Assembly (NCBI RefSeq): GCF_004766055.1
Contig: NZ_SPQR01000006.1
Coordinates: forward strand, 62,001 to 126,000
From: Desulfosporosinus sp. Sb-LF
GTDB lineage: Bacteria; Bacillota; Desulfitobacteriia; Desulfitobacteriales; Desulfitobacteriaceae
DNA: 64,000 nucleotides
Direction of reading: 5' to 3'
The notes under the pieces were generated by a model. It saw nothing but the letters and a program-made list of their open reading frames with translations, was not told the origin of the DNA and did not search any database. Both the position numbers and the translations under genes were made by a program. Positions 1-8,800 of this stretch are shown piece after piece. The first letter of the stretch is position 1; every line of letters starts with the position of its first letter.

Positions 1-1
1 G

Positions 2-298
2 TTAGTTCCGGAGGTCAATCCCCCTGAGGAACTATTTAGTATTTCCCCACGGAAAGTAATCGGTTTAACATTAAGGCCTGAATTGCTTAACCAGATCCGT
101 ACAGAGCGCTTAAAAACCCTTGGCTTGGGTGCCACTGCGGATTATGCGAACCTGGAGCGAATTATGCGAGAGCTGGAGTATGCTCGAAGTATTATGAAAC
201 GTATTGGCTGTCCGATCGTCGACGCTACCGGCAAAGCAGTTGAAGAGACTGCGAGCATTGTGTTAGAAATATTATTTAAGGGGGAGCGAAATGGCTAA
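2..298 (+). CDS. ppsR: PPDK regulatory protein (kinase/pyrophosphorylase), C-terminal part
   Basis: The reading frame is open from the window edge, so only about the last 98 residues are present. It contains KVIGLTLRPELL, IRTERLKTLG, a ERIMRELEYA-type segment and IMKRIGCPIVDATGKAVEET, the usual C-terminus of the DUF299 family. These proteins phosphorylate and dephosphorylate the regulatory threonine of pyruvate phosphate dikinase, using ADP and phosphate. The stop codon lies eight bases inside ppdK, so the two genes are translationally coupled and the assignment is supported by context. The start and the nucleotide-binding P-loop lie outside the window. Confidence 0.93.
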   Translation, partial: LVPEVNPPEELFSISPRKVIGLTLRPELLNQIRTERLKTLGLGATADYANLERIMRELEYARSIMKRIGCPIVDATGKAVEETASIVLEILFKGERNG

Positions 299-2945
299 GA
301 AGTATGTTTACTTATTCCGGGAAGGAAAGGCTTCCATGCGTGACTTATTGGGGGGAAAAGGGGCAAATTTGGCGGAAATGACCCAAATTGGTTTGCCTGT
401 GCCTCCAGGATTTACGATTACTACTGAAGCGTGCAATGAGTATTATAGCATCGGCGAAAATGTTCCAGAAGGGACTTGGGAACAGGTCTGGCCGGCTTTG
501 ACTGAGGTTGAGGCAAGTACGGGTAAACTTTTTGGCGATAAGAAAAATCCATTGCTCGTTTCTGTTCGATCCGGTGCGAAGTTCTCGATGCCCGGTATGA
601 TGGACACCGTTCTCAACCTTGGATTAAATGACGATACTGTAGAAGCCTTAGCTGCTAATACGCAAAATGAACGTTTTGCTTGGGATTGTTACCGGCGCTT
701 TATCCAAATGTTTGGAGATGTCGTCTTAGAAGTAGAACATTACGTCTTTGAGCAAATTTTAGAGATCGCTAAGGAGAAGCAAGGGGTCCGCTACGACTCT
801 GAACTCTCCCCTGAGAGCCTCAAATGGATGGTCAGTGAGTACAAGAAAAAGATTCAGCGTCATACCGGTAAACCCTTCCCTATGGATCCGAGAGTCCAAT
901 TAGAGCTTGCGGTTTTAGCAGTTTTCCGTTCTTGGAACAATGATCGTGCCAATGTCTATCGTAGAATTAATAATATTCCTCATGACATTGGAACGGCGGT
1001 GAACGTGCAGTCCATGGTCTTCGGAAATATGGGTTCTGACTCGGGAACTGGTGTGGCTTTCACTCGTAATCCATCCACTGGCGAAAGTGCCCTCTATGGT
1101 GAATATTTGATGAATGCTCAAGGGGAAGACGTGGTTGCTGGGATTCGGACTCCAAATCCCATTGCCACCTTGGCACAGGAAAACTTAGATATTTACAATC
1201 AATTTGTCGATATTTCCAAACGTTTAGAGTCCCATTATCGGGATATGCAGGATATTGAGTTTACGATCGAACGTGGCAAGCTCTATATGCTCCAAACTCG
1301 AAATGGAAAACGAACCGCTTCGGCGGCCATTCGTGTGGCTGTTGAACTTTTCCATGAAGGCGTCATTACGAAAGAAGAAGCTATCATGCGAATCGAACCG
1401 GAACAGTTAGAACACTTATTACATCGCCGCATGGATTCAGATGCTAAGCTTCAAGTACTAGCAAAAGGGCTTCCAGCCTCACCGGGTGCTGCGTCTGGAA
1501 GGATTGTCTTTAGTGCAGAAGAAGCGGAACGGTTAGGAGATGCCGGTGAGAAAGTTATTCTAATTCGTACGGAGACCACACCAGATGATATCCGTGGCAT
1601 CTTGGCTGCTCAAGGAATCTTAACCAGTCGTGGTGGTATGACGAGTCATGCTGCTGTTGTTTCCCGTCATATGGGAAAACCGGCTGTCTGTGGGTGTGAT
1701 GCCTTAAAGATCGACTATGGTCAGGGTTTGGTGGTCATAGAAGGCGTGGAGTATTCGCAAGGAACTGTTCTCTCCATCGACGGATCCACCGGACGGGTCA
1801 TTAAAGGCGAAGTGATGATGGTGGACCCAGAACTGAGTGAAGAATTTAAAGAGTTCTTGGGTTGGGCCGATGAAATCGCTCGACTCAAGGTGATGGCCAA
1901 TGCCGATACACCAACGGAAGCGTCTAATGCTAGGGGTTACGGAGCGGTCGGAATCGGGTTGACTCGGACTGAGCATATGTTTATGGACCCTGCGCGTATT
2001 CCGATCGTTCAAGCGATGATCCTTGCGCAAACTCTTGAAGAGCGCGAAGACGCTTTGGCAAAGCTGCTACCCATGCAAGAAGAAGACTTTTATGGCATTT
2101 TAAAGGCGATGCAGGGACTCTCTGTGACTATTCGACTCTTGGATCCACCGCTGCACGAGTTTCTGCCCCACTCCGAAGAATTGATTGTGGAGATCACGAA
2201 ACTCAAAATAACTCAAAAAGACCCTGTGAACCTACATGAAAAAGAGGCGTTGCTACGTAAAGTTCGGGCACTTTCTGAGCTTAATCCGATGCTTGGACAT
2301 CGCGGTTGCCGCCTAGGCGTTTCCTTTCCTGAAATCACGGTCATGCAAGCACGAGCAATTTTCCAAGCAAGTGCGCGGTTGTTAAAAGAAGGGCTTGATA
2401 TCCATCCGGAAGTTATGATCCCGTTAACTATGGGAAAAGAAGAATTCATTATGATGCGTAAGCTTGTGGATGATACCGCGCAAGACGTGATGAAAGAACA
2501 AGCTATTCAAATAAATTATAAAGTTGGAACGATGATTGAGGTCCCGCGTGCTGCTCTTTTGGCGGACGAGATCGGAAAAGTAGCCGACTTCTTCTCCTTT
2601 GGCACGAATGACCTTACTCAGATGACGATGGGCTTGTCTCGAGATGATGCTCAGGGCAAATTCCTCCCAGTCTATCTGGAAAAAAACCTCATGAAAACAG
2701 ATCCTTTCGTCGTGCTTGATCGCGATGGGGTAGGTAAGCTCATCGGCATAGGGGTAAACCTTGGCCGGAGTACAAATCCGGACCTTCACTTAGGGATCTG
2801 TGGTGAGCACGGTGGGGAGCCTAACTCTGTGGAGTTCTGTCACATTGTTGGACTGGATTATGTCTCCTGCTCTCCATTCCGCGTACCTATTGCACGGCTG
2901 GCCGCAGCCCAGGCTGTGGTAAAGAATAAAGACCAATCGAAGTAA
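291..2945 (+). CDS. ppdK: Pyruvate, phosphate dikinase
   Basis: This 884-residue protein has the normal length for the family. It interconverts pyruvate + ATP + Pi with PEP + AMP + PPi. The N-terminal ATP-grasp domain includes GGKGANLAEMTQIGLPVPPG and SVRSGAKFSMPGMMDTVLNL. The phosphohistidine swivel domain follows at about residues 445-460, with TSRGGMTSHAAVVSRHMGKP holding the catalytic His and the regulated Thr. The C-terminal PEP/pyruvate barrel has TRTEHMF and the catalytic Cys in GICGEHGGEPNS near residue 837. The ATG follows AAGGGGGAGCG. The gene overlaps ppsR and is closed by a strong terminator at 3015-3055. In anaerobes it serves PPi-linked glycolysis or gluconeogenesis. Confidence 0.98.
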   Translation: MAKKYVYLFREGKASMRDLLGGKGANLAEMTQIGLPVPPGFTITTEACNEYYSIGENVPEGTWEQVWPALTEVEASTGKLFGDKKNPLLVSVRSGAKFSMPGMMDTVLNLGLNDDTVEALAANTQNERFAWDCYRRFIQMFGDVVLEVEHYVFEQILEIAKEKQGVRYDSELSPESLKWMVSEYKKKIQRHTGKPFPMDPRVQLELAVLAVFRSWNNDRANVYRRINNIPHDIGTAVNVQSMVFGNMGSDSGTGVAFTRNPSTGESALYGEYLMNAQGEDVVAGIRTPNPIATLAQENLDIYNQFVDISKRLESHYRDMQDIEFTIERGKLYMLQTRNGKRTASAAIRVAVELFHEGVITKEEAIMRIEPEQLEHLLHRRMDSDAKLQVLAKGLPASPGAASGRIVFSAEEAERLGDAGEKVILIRTETTPDDIRGILAAQGILTSRGGMTSHAAVVSRHMGKPAVCGCDALKIDYGQGLVVIEGVEYSQGTVLSIDGSTGRVIKGEVMMVDPELSEEFKEFLGWADEIARLKVMANADTPTEASNARGYGAVGIGLTRTEHMFMDPARIPIVQAMILAQTLEEREDALAKLLPMQEEDFYGILKAMQGLSVTIRLLDPPLHEFLPHSEELIVEITKLKITQKDPVNLHEKEALLRKVRALSELNPMLGHRGCRLGVSFPEITVMQARAIFQASARLLKEGLDIHPEVMIPLTMGKEEFIMMRKLVDDTAQDVMKEQAIQINYKVGTMIEVPRAALLADEIGKVADFFSFGTNDLTQMTMGLSRDDAQGKFLPVYLEKNLMKTDPFVVLDRDGVGKLIGIGVNLGRSTNPDLHLGICGEHGGEPNSVEFCHIVGLDYVSCSPFRVPIARLAAAQAVVKNKDQSK

Positions 2946-3014
2946 GGTTTATAGAGCCTGATCAGAAGCAGTAAAGCCTTGTGCATAAAGGGTTTGATGG
3001 TTTTAGTGTAGAAT

Positions 3015-3055
3015 AATAGGGTGCTATCTCTTAGTGTTAAGAGTAGCACCCTATT
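3015..3055 (+). terminator. Rho-independent terminator after ppdK
   Basis: AATAGGGTGCT on the left pairs with AGCACCCTATT on the right around an AT-rich apex, followed by a T-rich tail. It lies 70 bases after the ppdK stop. Confidence 0.85.
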
Positions 3056-3157
3056 ATTATTAAAATATGGTATTATGGAACATAAAAGTAAAAGTGGAGT
3101 CCTTTAGCTGGCGATGCATTGGACGAAACAAGTCGTCGGAATTCTTTCCCAAAAGAC

Positions 3158-3188
3158 TTGACATAGGGTGAACTCGAGAGTTTATATT
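3158..3188 (+). promoter_or_regulatory. Promoter with MerR-type long spacer and dyad
   Basis: A TTGACA -35 box at 3158-3163 is followed by TAGGGTGAACTCGAGAG and then TTTATATT. A TATATT -10 at 3183 gives a 19-base spacer. The centre TAGGGT-GA-ACTCGA is an imperfect dyad resembling the AGAGT..ACTCT operators of MerR-family activators, which work on overlong spacers. A 17-base spacer to TTTATA is also possible. No merR gene is visible in the window. It would transcribe the two-component pair 160 bases downstream. Confidence 0.5.
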
Positions 3189-3347
3189 ATTAATGAAGGT
3201 GCAAATTTTGGGTTATTTTTGCATGTTTAATATTGATAAAATCTTTGTCCAAGCTATTAACATTGTCCGCAACCAGAAAATTCGATTCGTGCCGGCAGTT
3301 GGTCATCATAGAGGGATTTTCTGCTGTCAAGAAAAGGAGGTGCAGCT

Positions 3348-4085
3348 GTGCTTCGCATAGCAGTTTGTGATGACCTGCCGGATCAGCTTGAAGCCATGGC
3401 CACATACATAAACGATTTTATCGAACTTAACGCTCATGATGCCGAGGTTCGCCAGTTTGAACATCCTGATGGATTGCTGACGGCTTGCGAAAGGGAGCGG
3501 TTCCATATTTACATCCTGGATATTGTAATGCCGATGATTAATGGGATTGAGGCCGGCAGGGAGATTCGCCGGCTGGATCGGGAAGGGCAAATCATCTACG
3601 CCACCACCGAGCCGTCCTTTGCGCTGGAAGCCTTTTCTGCCACCCCCATTAACTATCTTCTAAAGCCTGTGGACAAAGAGCGACTTTTTCAAACTCTGGA
3701 GCTTGCCATTTCCAAGGTGAATACCGGCGAAGAGAACATCATTACCATCAAAACCAAGGACGGCCTTCGCGTGGTGAAGTTATCCTCCATCATTTTCTGC
3801 GAATATGTGAAGCATACCGTTCTCTATACTCTGATGGGAGGAGAGAGGCTGACCACCCGCACCATCCCGGAGAGCTTTGCCGAGCATGTTCGTCCGCTCC
3901 TTGCTGATGGGCGTTTTCTTCAGCCCCATAGTTCGTTTGTGTTGAACATGAGCCGGGTAGAAGGGTTTTCAAAGGATGGGTTCGTGATGCGAGGCGGAAC
4001 GGTAATCCCGATTCCTGCCAAGCAATACCCGGCAGTGAGAGACACCTATATGGACTACCTCCTCTCCAGGGAGGGATGTCCATGA
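3348..4085 (+). CDS. LytTR-family response regulator (AgrA/VirR-like)
   Basis: The 245-residue protein has an N-terminal receiver domain with phosphoacceptor Asp58 in ILDIVMPMING and Lys106 in LLKPVDK. A C-terminal LytTR DNA-binding domain runs from about residue 130 to 240 and includes GRFLQPHSSFVLNMSRVEGF. It would be phosphorylated by the adjacent histidine kinase and bind direct repeats in promoters. The GTG start at 3348 is chosen because AAAAGGAGGTG lies just upstream. Its stop overlaps the kinase start in an ATGA. The position just upstream of a giant surface-protein gene suggests that gene as a target, but no binding repeat was identified. Confidence 0.9.
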   Translation: MLRIAVCDDLPDQLEAMATYINDFIELNAHDAEVRQFEHPDGLLTACERERFHIYILDIVMPMINGIEAGREIRRLDREGQIIYATTEPSFALEAFSATPINYLLKPVDKERLFQTLELAISKVNTGEENIITIKTKDGLRVVKLSSIIFCEYVKHTVLYTLMGGERLTTRTIPESFAEHVRPLLADGRFLQPHSSFVLNMSRVEGFSKDGFVMRGGTVIPIPAKQYPAVRDTYMDYLLSREGCP

Positions 4086-5368
4086 GCACTTTGCTTCCCG
4101 ATTTTTTACGCGGTACGGTAACTGACATCATGAACATCCTGTTGATGCTCACGCTGCTTCAGCCAAAGTATGGTAAAAAAGTAACAGGTCTTGGGATGGC
4201 AGGCATTTTGACCGTCAATTTGCTTGTGAACGGATTCGGTTACCTTACCGGGAACCTCACGTTGCTGGCCAAGCTGGACTTTATTTTATGGATAGTCATT
4301 TGCTTTGGGGCACGGCCCTTGTTCCGGGACAGCTTTATGCAGTGGCTGTTTAGCGTCCTCACCGTGTGGAGCCTCAGCCTGTCCGTTATGGTGCTTAGTT
4401 TCTCTCTTTCTCGGTTGATGCCCTATCCCATGTATGCGAATACACTGGTGCGGCTGGTTCTGTATGCCGGGATTTTATTCCTGTTGCACCGGTATGTCCG
4501 CCCCTTGTATCGGCAAATAGTGGAGTCTTGGCATGTGTTTTTTTACGTGGCGGTAGCTCTTACAGCTACCCTATCCTATTATTTTGTCAGCGGGGAGGAT
4601 GTCGTCCGCACCCTCACCGAACAGGCGGTGCCGATCCATCTTCTAGTTCTCGTTACAGTGGCGGTCTATGTATCCATCGTCTTTTCCCTTAAAACCCTTT
4701 CTCGCGAGTATGCCCTGCGGGAGGAAAACCTGAGGATGCAAAACAATCAGGAGCTGTTGCACGTGTCGGCTTCCGCTATGGCAGATCGAATCAAGCTATT
4801 GGATGCGTCCCGTCAGCAAAGCTGTATTGCCGAACATGACCGCCGCCATTTCAACCACACCCTACAAGAGCTGTTGGAGCAGCATAAAACCGAGGACGCC
4901 ATTGCCTTTCTCAAGCAGCAGGTCGGTGCGGTACCGGCTAAAGTGAGAAATTACTGCGAAAATACGGCGGTTAATGCCGCTGTGTGCTATTATGCGGGGC
5001 TAGCGGAGGACAAAGGTATCACCACTGATATGAGTCTGGATATCCCCAACGCCCTGTCGGTGGATTCGCTGGAGCTGGCCATGGTGATTTCCAATCTGAT
5101 AGAAAATGCTATTCAAGCCTGTGAAGGCGTGGAAAAAGACAGAGAGAGGACGATCCGGTTCATCTGCCGTCAGGTAGGAAGGCTCGCCCTGGAGATCAGC
5201 AACCCCTCCGACGGTTCCGCCGCTCTTGACGAAAAGGGACACCCGATCGCTAAGGAGAACGGCCACGGCGCAGGCACCAAAAGCGTGCTTGCCTTTGTCG
5301 AGAAATATGATGGGGAGATCCTGTATCAGATCGCCGACGATATTTTCCGGGTGCGTATGCTGGTATAA
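4082..5368 (+). CDS. AgrC-like GHKL sensor histidine kinase
   Basis: This 428-residue membrane kinase starts with roughly six hydrophobic segments over residues 10-200. A dimerisation/phosphotransfer segment follows with HDRRHFNHTLQELL, then an HATPase_c_5 domain with NLIENAIQAC (N box) and a glycine-rich GHGAGTKSV stretch, ending in DDIFRVRMLV. This is the AgrC/BlpH type. An alternative ATG lies at 4076 but abuts the GGGAGGG ribosome binding site, so 4082 is preferred. That gives a four-base overlap with the regulator gene. No agrB or agrD gene accompanies it, so its signal is unknown. Confidence 0.88.
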   Translation: MSTLLPDFLRGTVTDIMNILLMLTLLQPKYGKKVTGLGMAGILTVNLLVNGFGYLTGNLTLLAKLDFILWIVICFGARPLFRDSFMQWLFSVLTVWSLSLSVMVLSFSLSRLMPYPMYANTLVRLVLYAGILFLLHRYVRPLYRQIVESWHVFFYVAVALTATLSYYFVSGEDVVRTLTEQAVPIHLLVLVTVAVYVSIVFSLKTLSREYALREENLRMQNNQELLHVSASAMADRIKLLDASRQQSCIAEHDRRHFNHTLQELLEQHKTEDAIAFLKQQVGAVPAKVRNYCENTAVNAAVCYYAGLAEDKGITTDMSLDIPNALSVDSLELAMVISNLIENAIQACEGVEKDRERTIRFICRQVGRLALEISNPSDGSAALDEKGHPIAKENGHGAGTKSVLAFVEKYDGEILYQIADDIFRVRMLV

Positions 5369-5436
5369 CATACCGGACTTTGTGTTTGTCTATCGCTTTT
5401 TAAAATAAAATAGTTTCTTAAGCGCTTTTTGAGCAT

Positions 5437-5472
5437 AAAAACGAGTCTTTTGAGAAAAGAGGCTCGTTTTTT
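5437..5472 (+). terminator. Terminator after the kinase gene
   Basis: AAAAACGAG pairs with CTCGTTTTTT across a loop, with the T-run forming the tail. It separates the two-component pair from the following genes. Confidence 0.8.
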
Positions 5473-5530
5473 GTTTTCATATGGTACGTTTTCACTGTAA
5501 AGCTTAGAGCCAGAAAGGTCGTGAACGGTT

Positions 5531-5755
5531 ATGGCAGAGCCAAGAAACAGAAGGGATAAAGACGCGCCCCTGACTGCACCCAACGCGGAAGGAAACGTCT
5601 GGCCCAAGCAACGCTGCCCAGCCTTTGAACCCAGGGAAGGCGCTGCAGCAGGTCTGTGTCAATGCTGGTACTGCCGTTATGCGGACTTTCATTTGGATAA
5701 ACCCAGGGCGCTGGAGGTGGGCATCTGCTACTGGCCTAAAAAGATCATGAAATGA
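5531..5755 (+). CDS. Small Cys-rich protein of unknown function
   Basis: A 74-residue soluble, basic protein. It has a C-terminal cluster CQCWYCRYADFHLD, an isolated upstream Cys (QRCPAF) and GICYWPKK near the end, so five cysteines and a histidine could bind a metal. I do not recognise a family. The ribosome binding site is weak (AGAAAGG well upstream of ATG). The gene lies between the two-component terminator and the giant surface-protein gene, on the same strand, with codon use like theirs. It is not AgrD-like, having no amphipathic leader or acidic tail. It could assist secretion or folding, but that is a guess. Confidence 0.6.
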   Translation: MAEPRNRRDKDAPLTAPNAEGNVWPKQRCPAFEPREGAAAGLCQCWYCRYADFHLDKPRALEVGICYWPKKIMK

Positions 5756-5859
5756 GGACAGACAGCGACCCGACCATCGAAATCAGCCAAAACCTTAATG
5801 CCAAAGGCAGTGCAATCACCATTCCAAGATGCAGAATGAATCGAGAGGAGAGATTGAGC

Positions 5860-8800
5860 GTGAAACAAAACACAGGTCGTAAATTTTTAACGGTACTATT
5901 ATCCCTCCTGATGATAGTAAACATGTTCGTCGGCCCGGTGTATGCCAATCAGGAGACAAACAAGGTGTGGGACGGCACACCCCTTACCGCCGATCCGGCG
6001 TACGCTTACAGCGGCGGCACCGGTGCGGCTGAAACGGACCCTTACCTGATCGCCAACAGCTACGATCTGGCCATGCTGGCGGCTAACGTCAATGCCGGCG
6101 GCAACTACAGCAAAGGGAAATTCTTTAAAATGACGGCGGATATCGTCCTCAACGACACACTCACCGGCAGCCCCAAGAAGTGGACGCCGATCGGAAAAAA
6201 ATGGTCACTTGATTCCAACACGGCGTTTAAAGGCAGTTTTGACGGTAACGGGTATACTGTCAAGGGTGTATATACCATAATCGACTACTCTTCCGATGAC
6301 TTAACAGGCTTGTTCGGATTCATCTCGGGCGAAAACGAGTACACCCCGGGCGCCACCGTGAAAAACGTGGGAATCATCGGCAGCTCCATTAGCGGCCGAT
6401 CCAATGTAGGTGGCATAGTAGGACTCAGCTATAACAACAGCAGTGTGGAAAACTGTTATAATGACAGCCCAGTCACTGGAGGAGCCCTTTATGTCGGTGG
6501 CATAGTAGGATACAGCAGACTAAGCTGGGTGAAAAACTGTTACAACACCGGTGACGTTATTGGCAGCACGGGCGTCGGCGGTTTGGTGGGCGGCGGTCTT
6601 CAAGGCCGTGTGAAAAACTGTTACAACACCGGTGACGTTATTGGTAGCGGCTTTGACGTCGGCGGCGTGGGGGGCGAGTTTACCGGCGGAAGTGTAGAGA
6701 ATTGCTACAATACCGGCAATGTTTCAGGCGAAAATTATGTAGGCGGTGTGGTGGGTTTACCCGGACCCCGGGCAACTTATACCACGGTGCAATACAACGT
6801 TTCACTGGGGCAGACGGTAACGGTAACCGGCAGCACCACGGACCAGTATTGTGGCCGAATCGTAAGTTCTAATGATTATACTTATTATCCCGAGAACAAC
6901 GTCTGCTTTAATTATGCCCATAAAGATTTGAAAATTAGCGTAAAAGGCCATGAACACATTGTCACCACAAGCTGGTCAAATGATAGAGATGGGGTAAGTA
7001 TAGATACACCTCAGGCTTGGGACAAGTGGTTCATGAACGACACCGAGGTATGGAATTTCCCCCAAGGCAATGATCTCAACGCTTGGACAGTCCTCCCAAC
7101 ATTAAAGCCTTATTTGCCAGTCGGACCAGCCGTAAACGGTGTTACAAGGGATGATGCCACAAACACAATGACAGGTATGACAGCAGCCATGGAATTCTCA
7201 ACGGATGGGATAACCTGGACAGCATATAATGAAACAACACCGAACCTCCCTGATCTGACAGGAACAGTGGCTTTACAGGTAAGAGTGGCAAAAACTGCAA
7301 CTAATCCTGCCGGAGCACCGACCACCTTCAACTTTACAGTTCCAACTTTATCCAGCATAGCGATTACCACCCCAGCGACTAAAACAGTGTACAAAATCGG
7401 AGAGAGTTTAGACATCACCGGTCTGGTCGTAACGGGAACCTACAGTGACAAGAGTACAAAAACAGAAACCATAACCTCCGATAACGTAAGCGGGTTTAAT
7501 AGTTCATGGGAAGCCACTCAGACACTGACAGTGACAGTCGGTGGCAAGAATGTAAAGTATACAATAGCTGTAGTCAAAGCAGACGGACCAGCCGTAACCG
7601 GTGTTACAATGGATGATGCCGCAAACACATTGACAGGTATGACAGAAGCCATGGAATTCTCAACGGATGGGATAACCTGGACAGCATATACAGTATATAA
7701 TTATAGATGGCCGAACCTCCCTGATCTGACAGGAACAGTGGCTTTACAGGTAAGAGTGGCAAAAACAGCAACCCATGCTGCCGGAGCAGCGACCACCTTC
7801 AACTTTACAGCATCAACTTTATCCAGCATAGCGATTACCACCCCAGCGACAAAAACAGCGTACGAAATCGGAGAGAGTTTAGACATCACCGGCCTGGTAG
7901 TAACGGGAACCTACAGTGACAAGAGTACAAAAACAGAAACCATAACCTCCGCCAACGTAAGCGGGTTTAATAGTTCGGCGGTGGCGGCCACTCAGACACT
8001 GACAGTGACAGTCGGTGGCAAGACAGCAACGTATACAATAGCTGTAGTCAAAGTAGACAACCCCACCGACTGGGACGGCAACCCCCTTACCGCCAATCCC
8101 AAGTACACATACAGCGGCGGCACCGGTACGGCTGAAACGGACCCTTACCAGATTGCCAACAGCTACGATCTGGCCATGCTGGCAGCTAACGTCAATGCCG
8201 GCGGCAACTACAGCCAAGGAAAGTTCTTCAAACTGACGGCGGATATCGTCCTCAACAATGCCCTCACCGGCAGCCCCAAGGCCTGGACGCCGATCGGAGT
8301 ATACGCATTAAATGATTCCAGCAGGGCGTTTAAAGGCAGTTTTAACGGGGGCGGGCATACCATCAAGGGCGTGTATATCAGCAACTCCCTTGACAATCAA
8401 GGCCTGTTCGGATACATCTCGGGTGCCACCGTGAAAAACGTGGGTGTCATCGACGGCTCCATCAGCGGCAAAATTTATGTCGGTGGCATAGTAGGATGCA
8501 GCACCGGCAGCAGTGTGGAAAACTGTTATAATACCAGCCCGGTCGCTGGCATTGGCTATGTCGGCGGCGTCGTGGGCGGAGGTAACACTGGTAATCTTGT
8601 GAAAAACTGTTATAACACCGGTGCCGTTACCGGTACTATTACCGATCAGCCTAATGCCGGAACCGGCATCGGCGGCGTGGCGGGCATTTACACCGGCGGA
8701 AGTGTAGAGAATTGCTACAATACCGGCAAAGTTTCAGGTGCAAGCCCAGTGGGCGGTGTAGTGGGCATACTCCAGGGCGGCGGCGCGGTGAAAAACGGCG

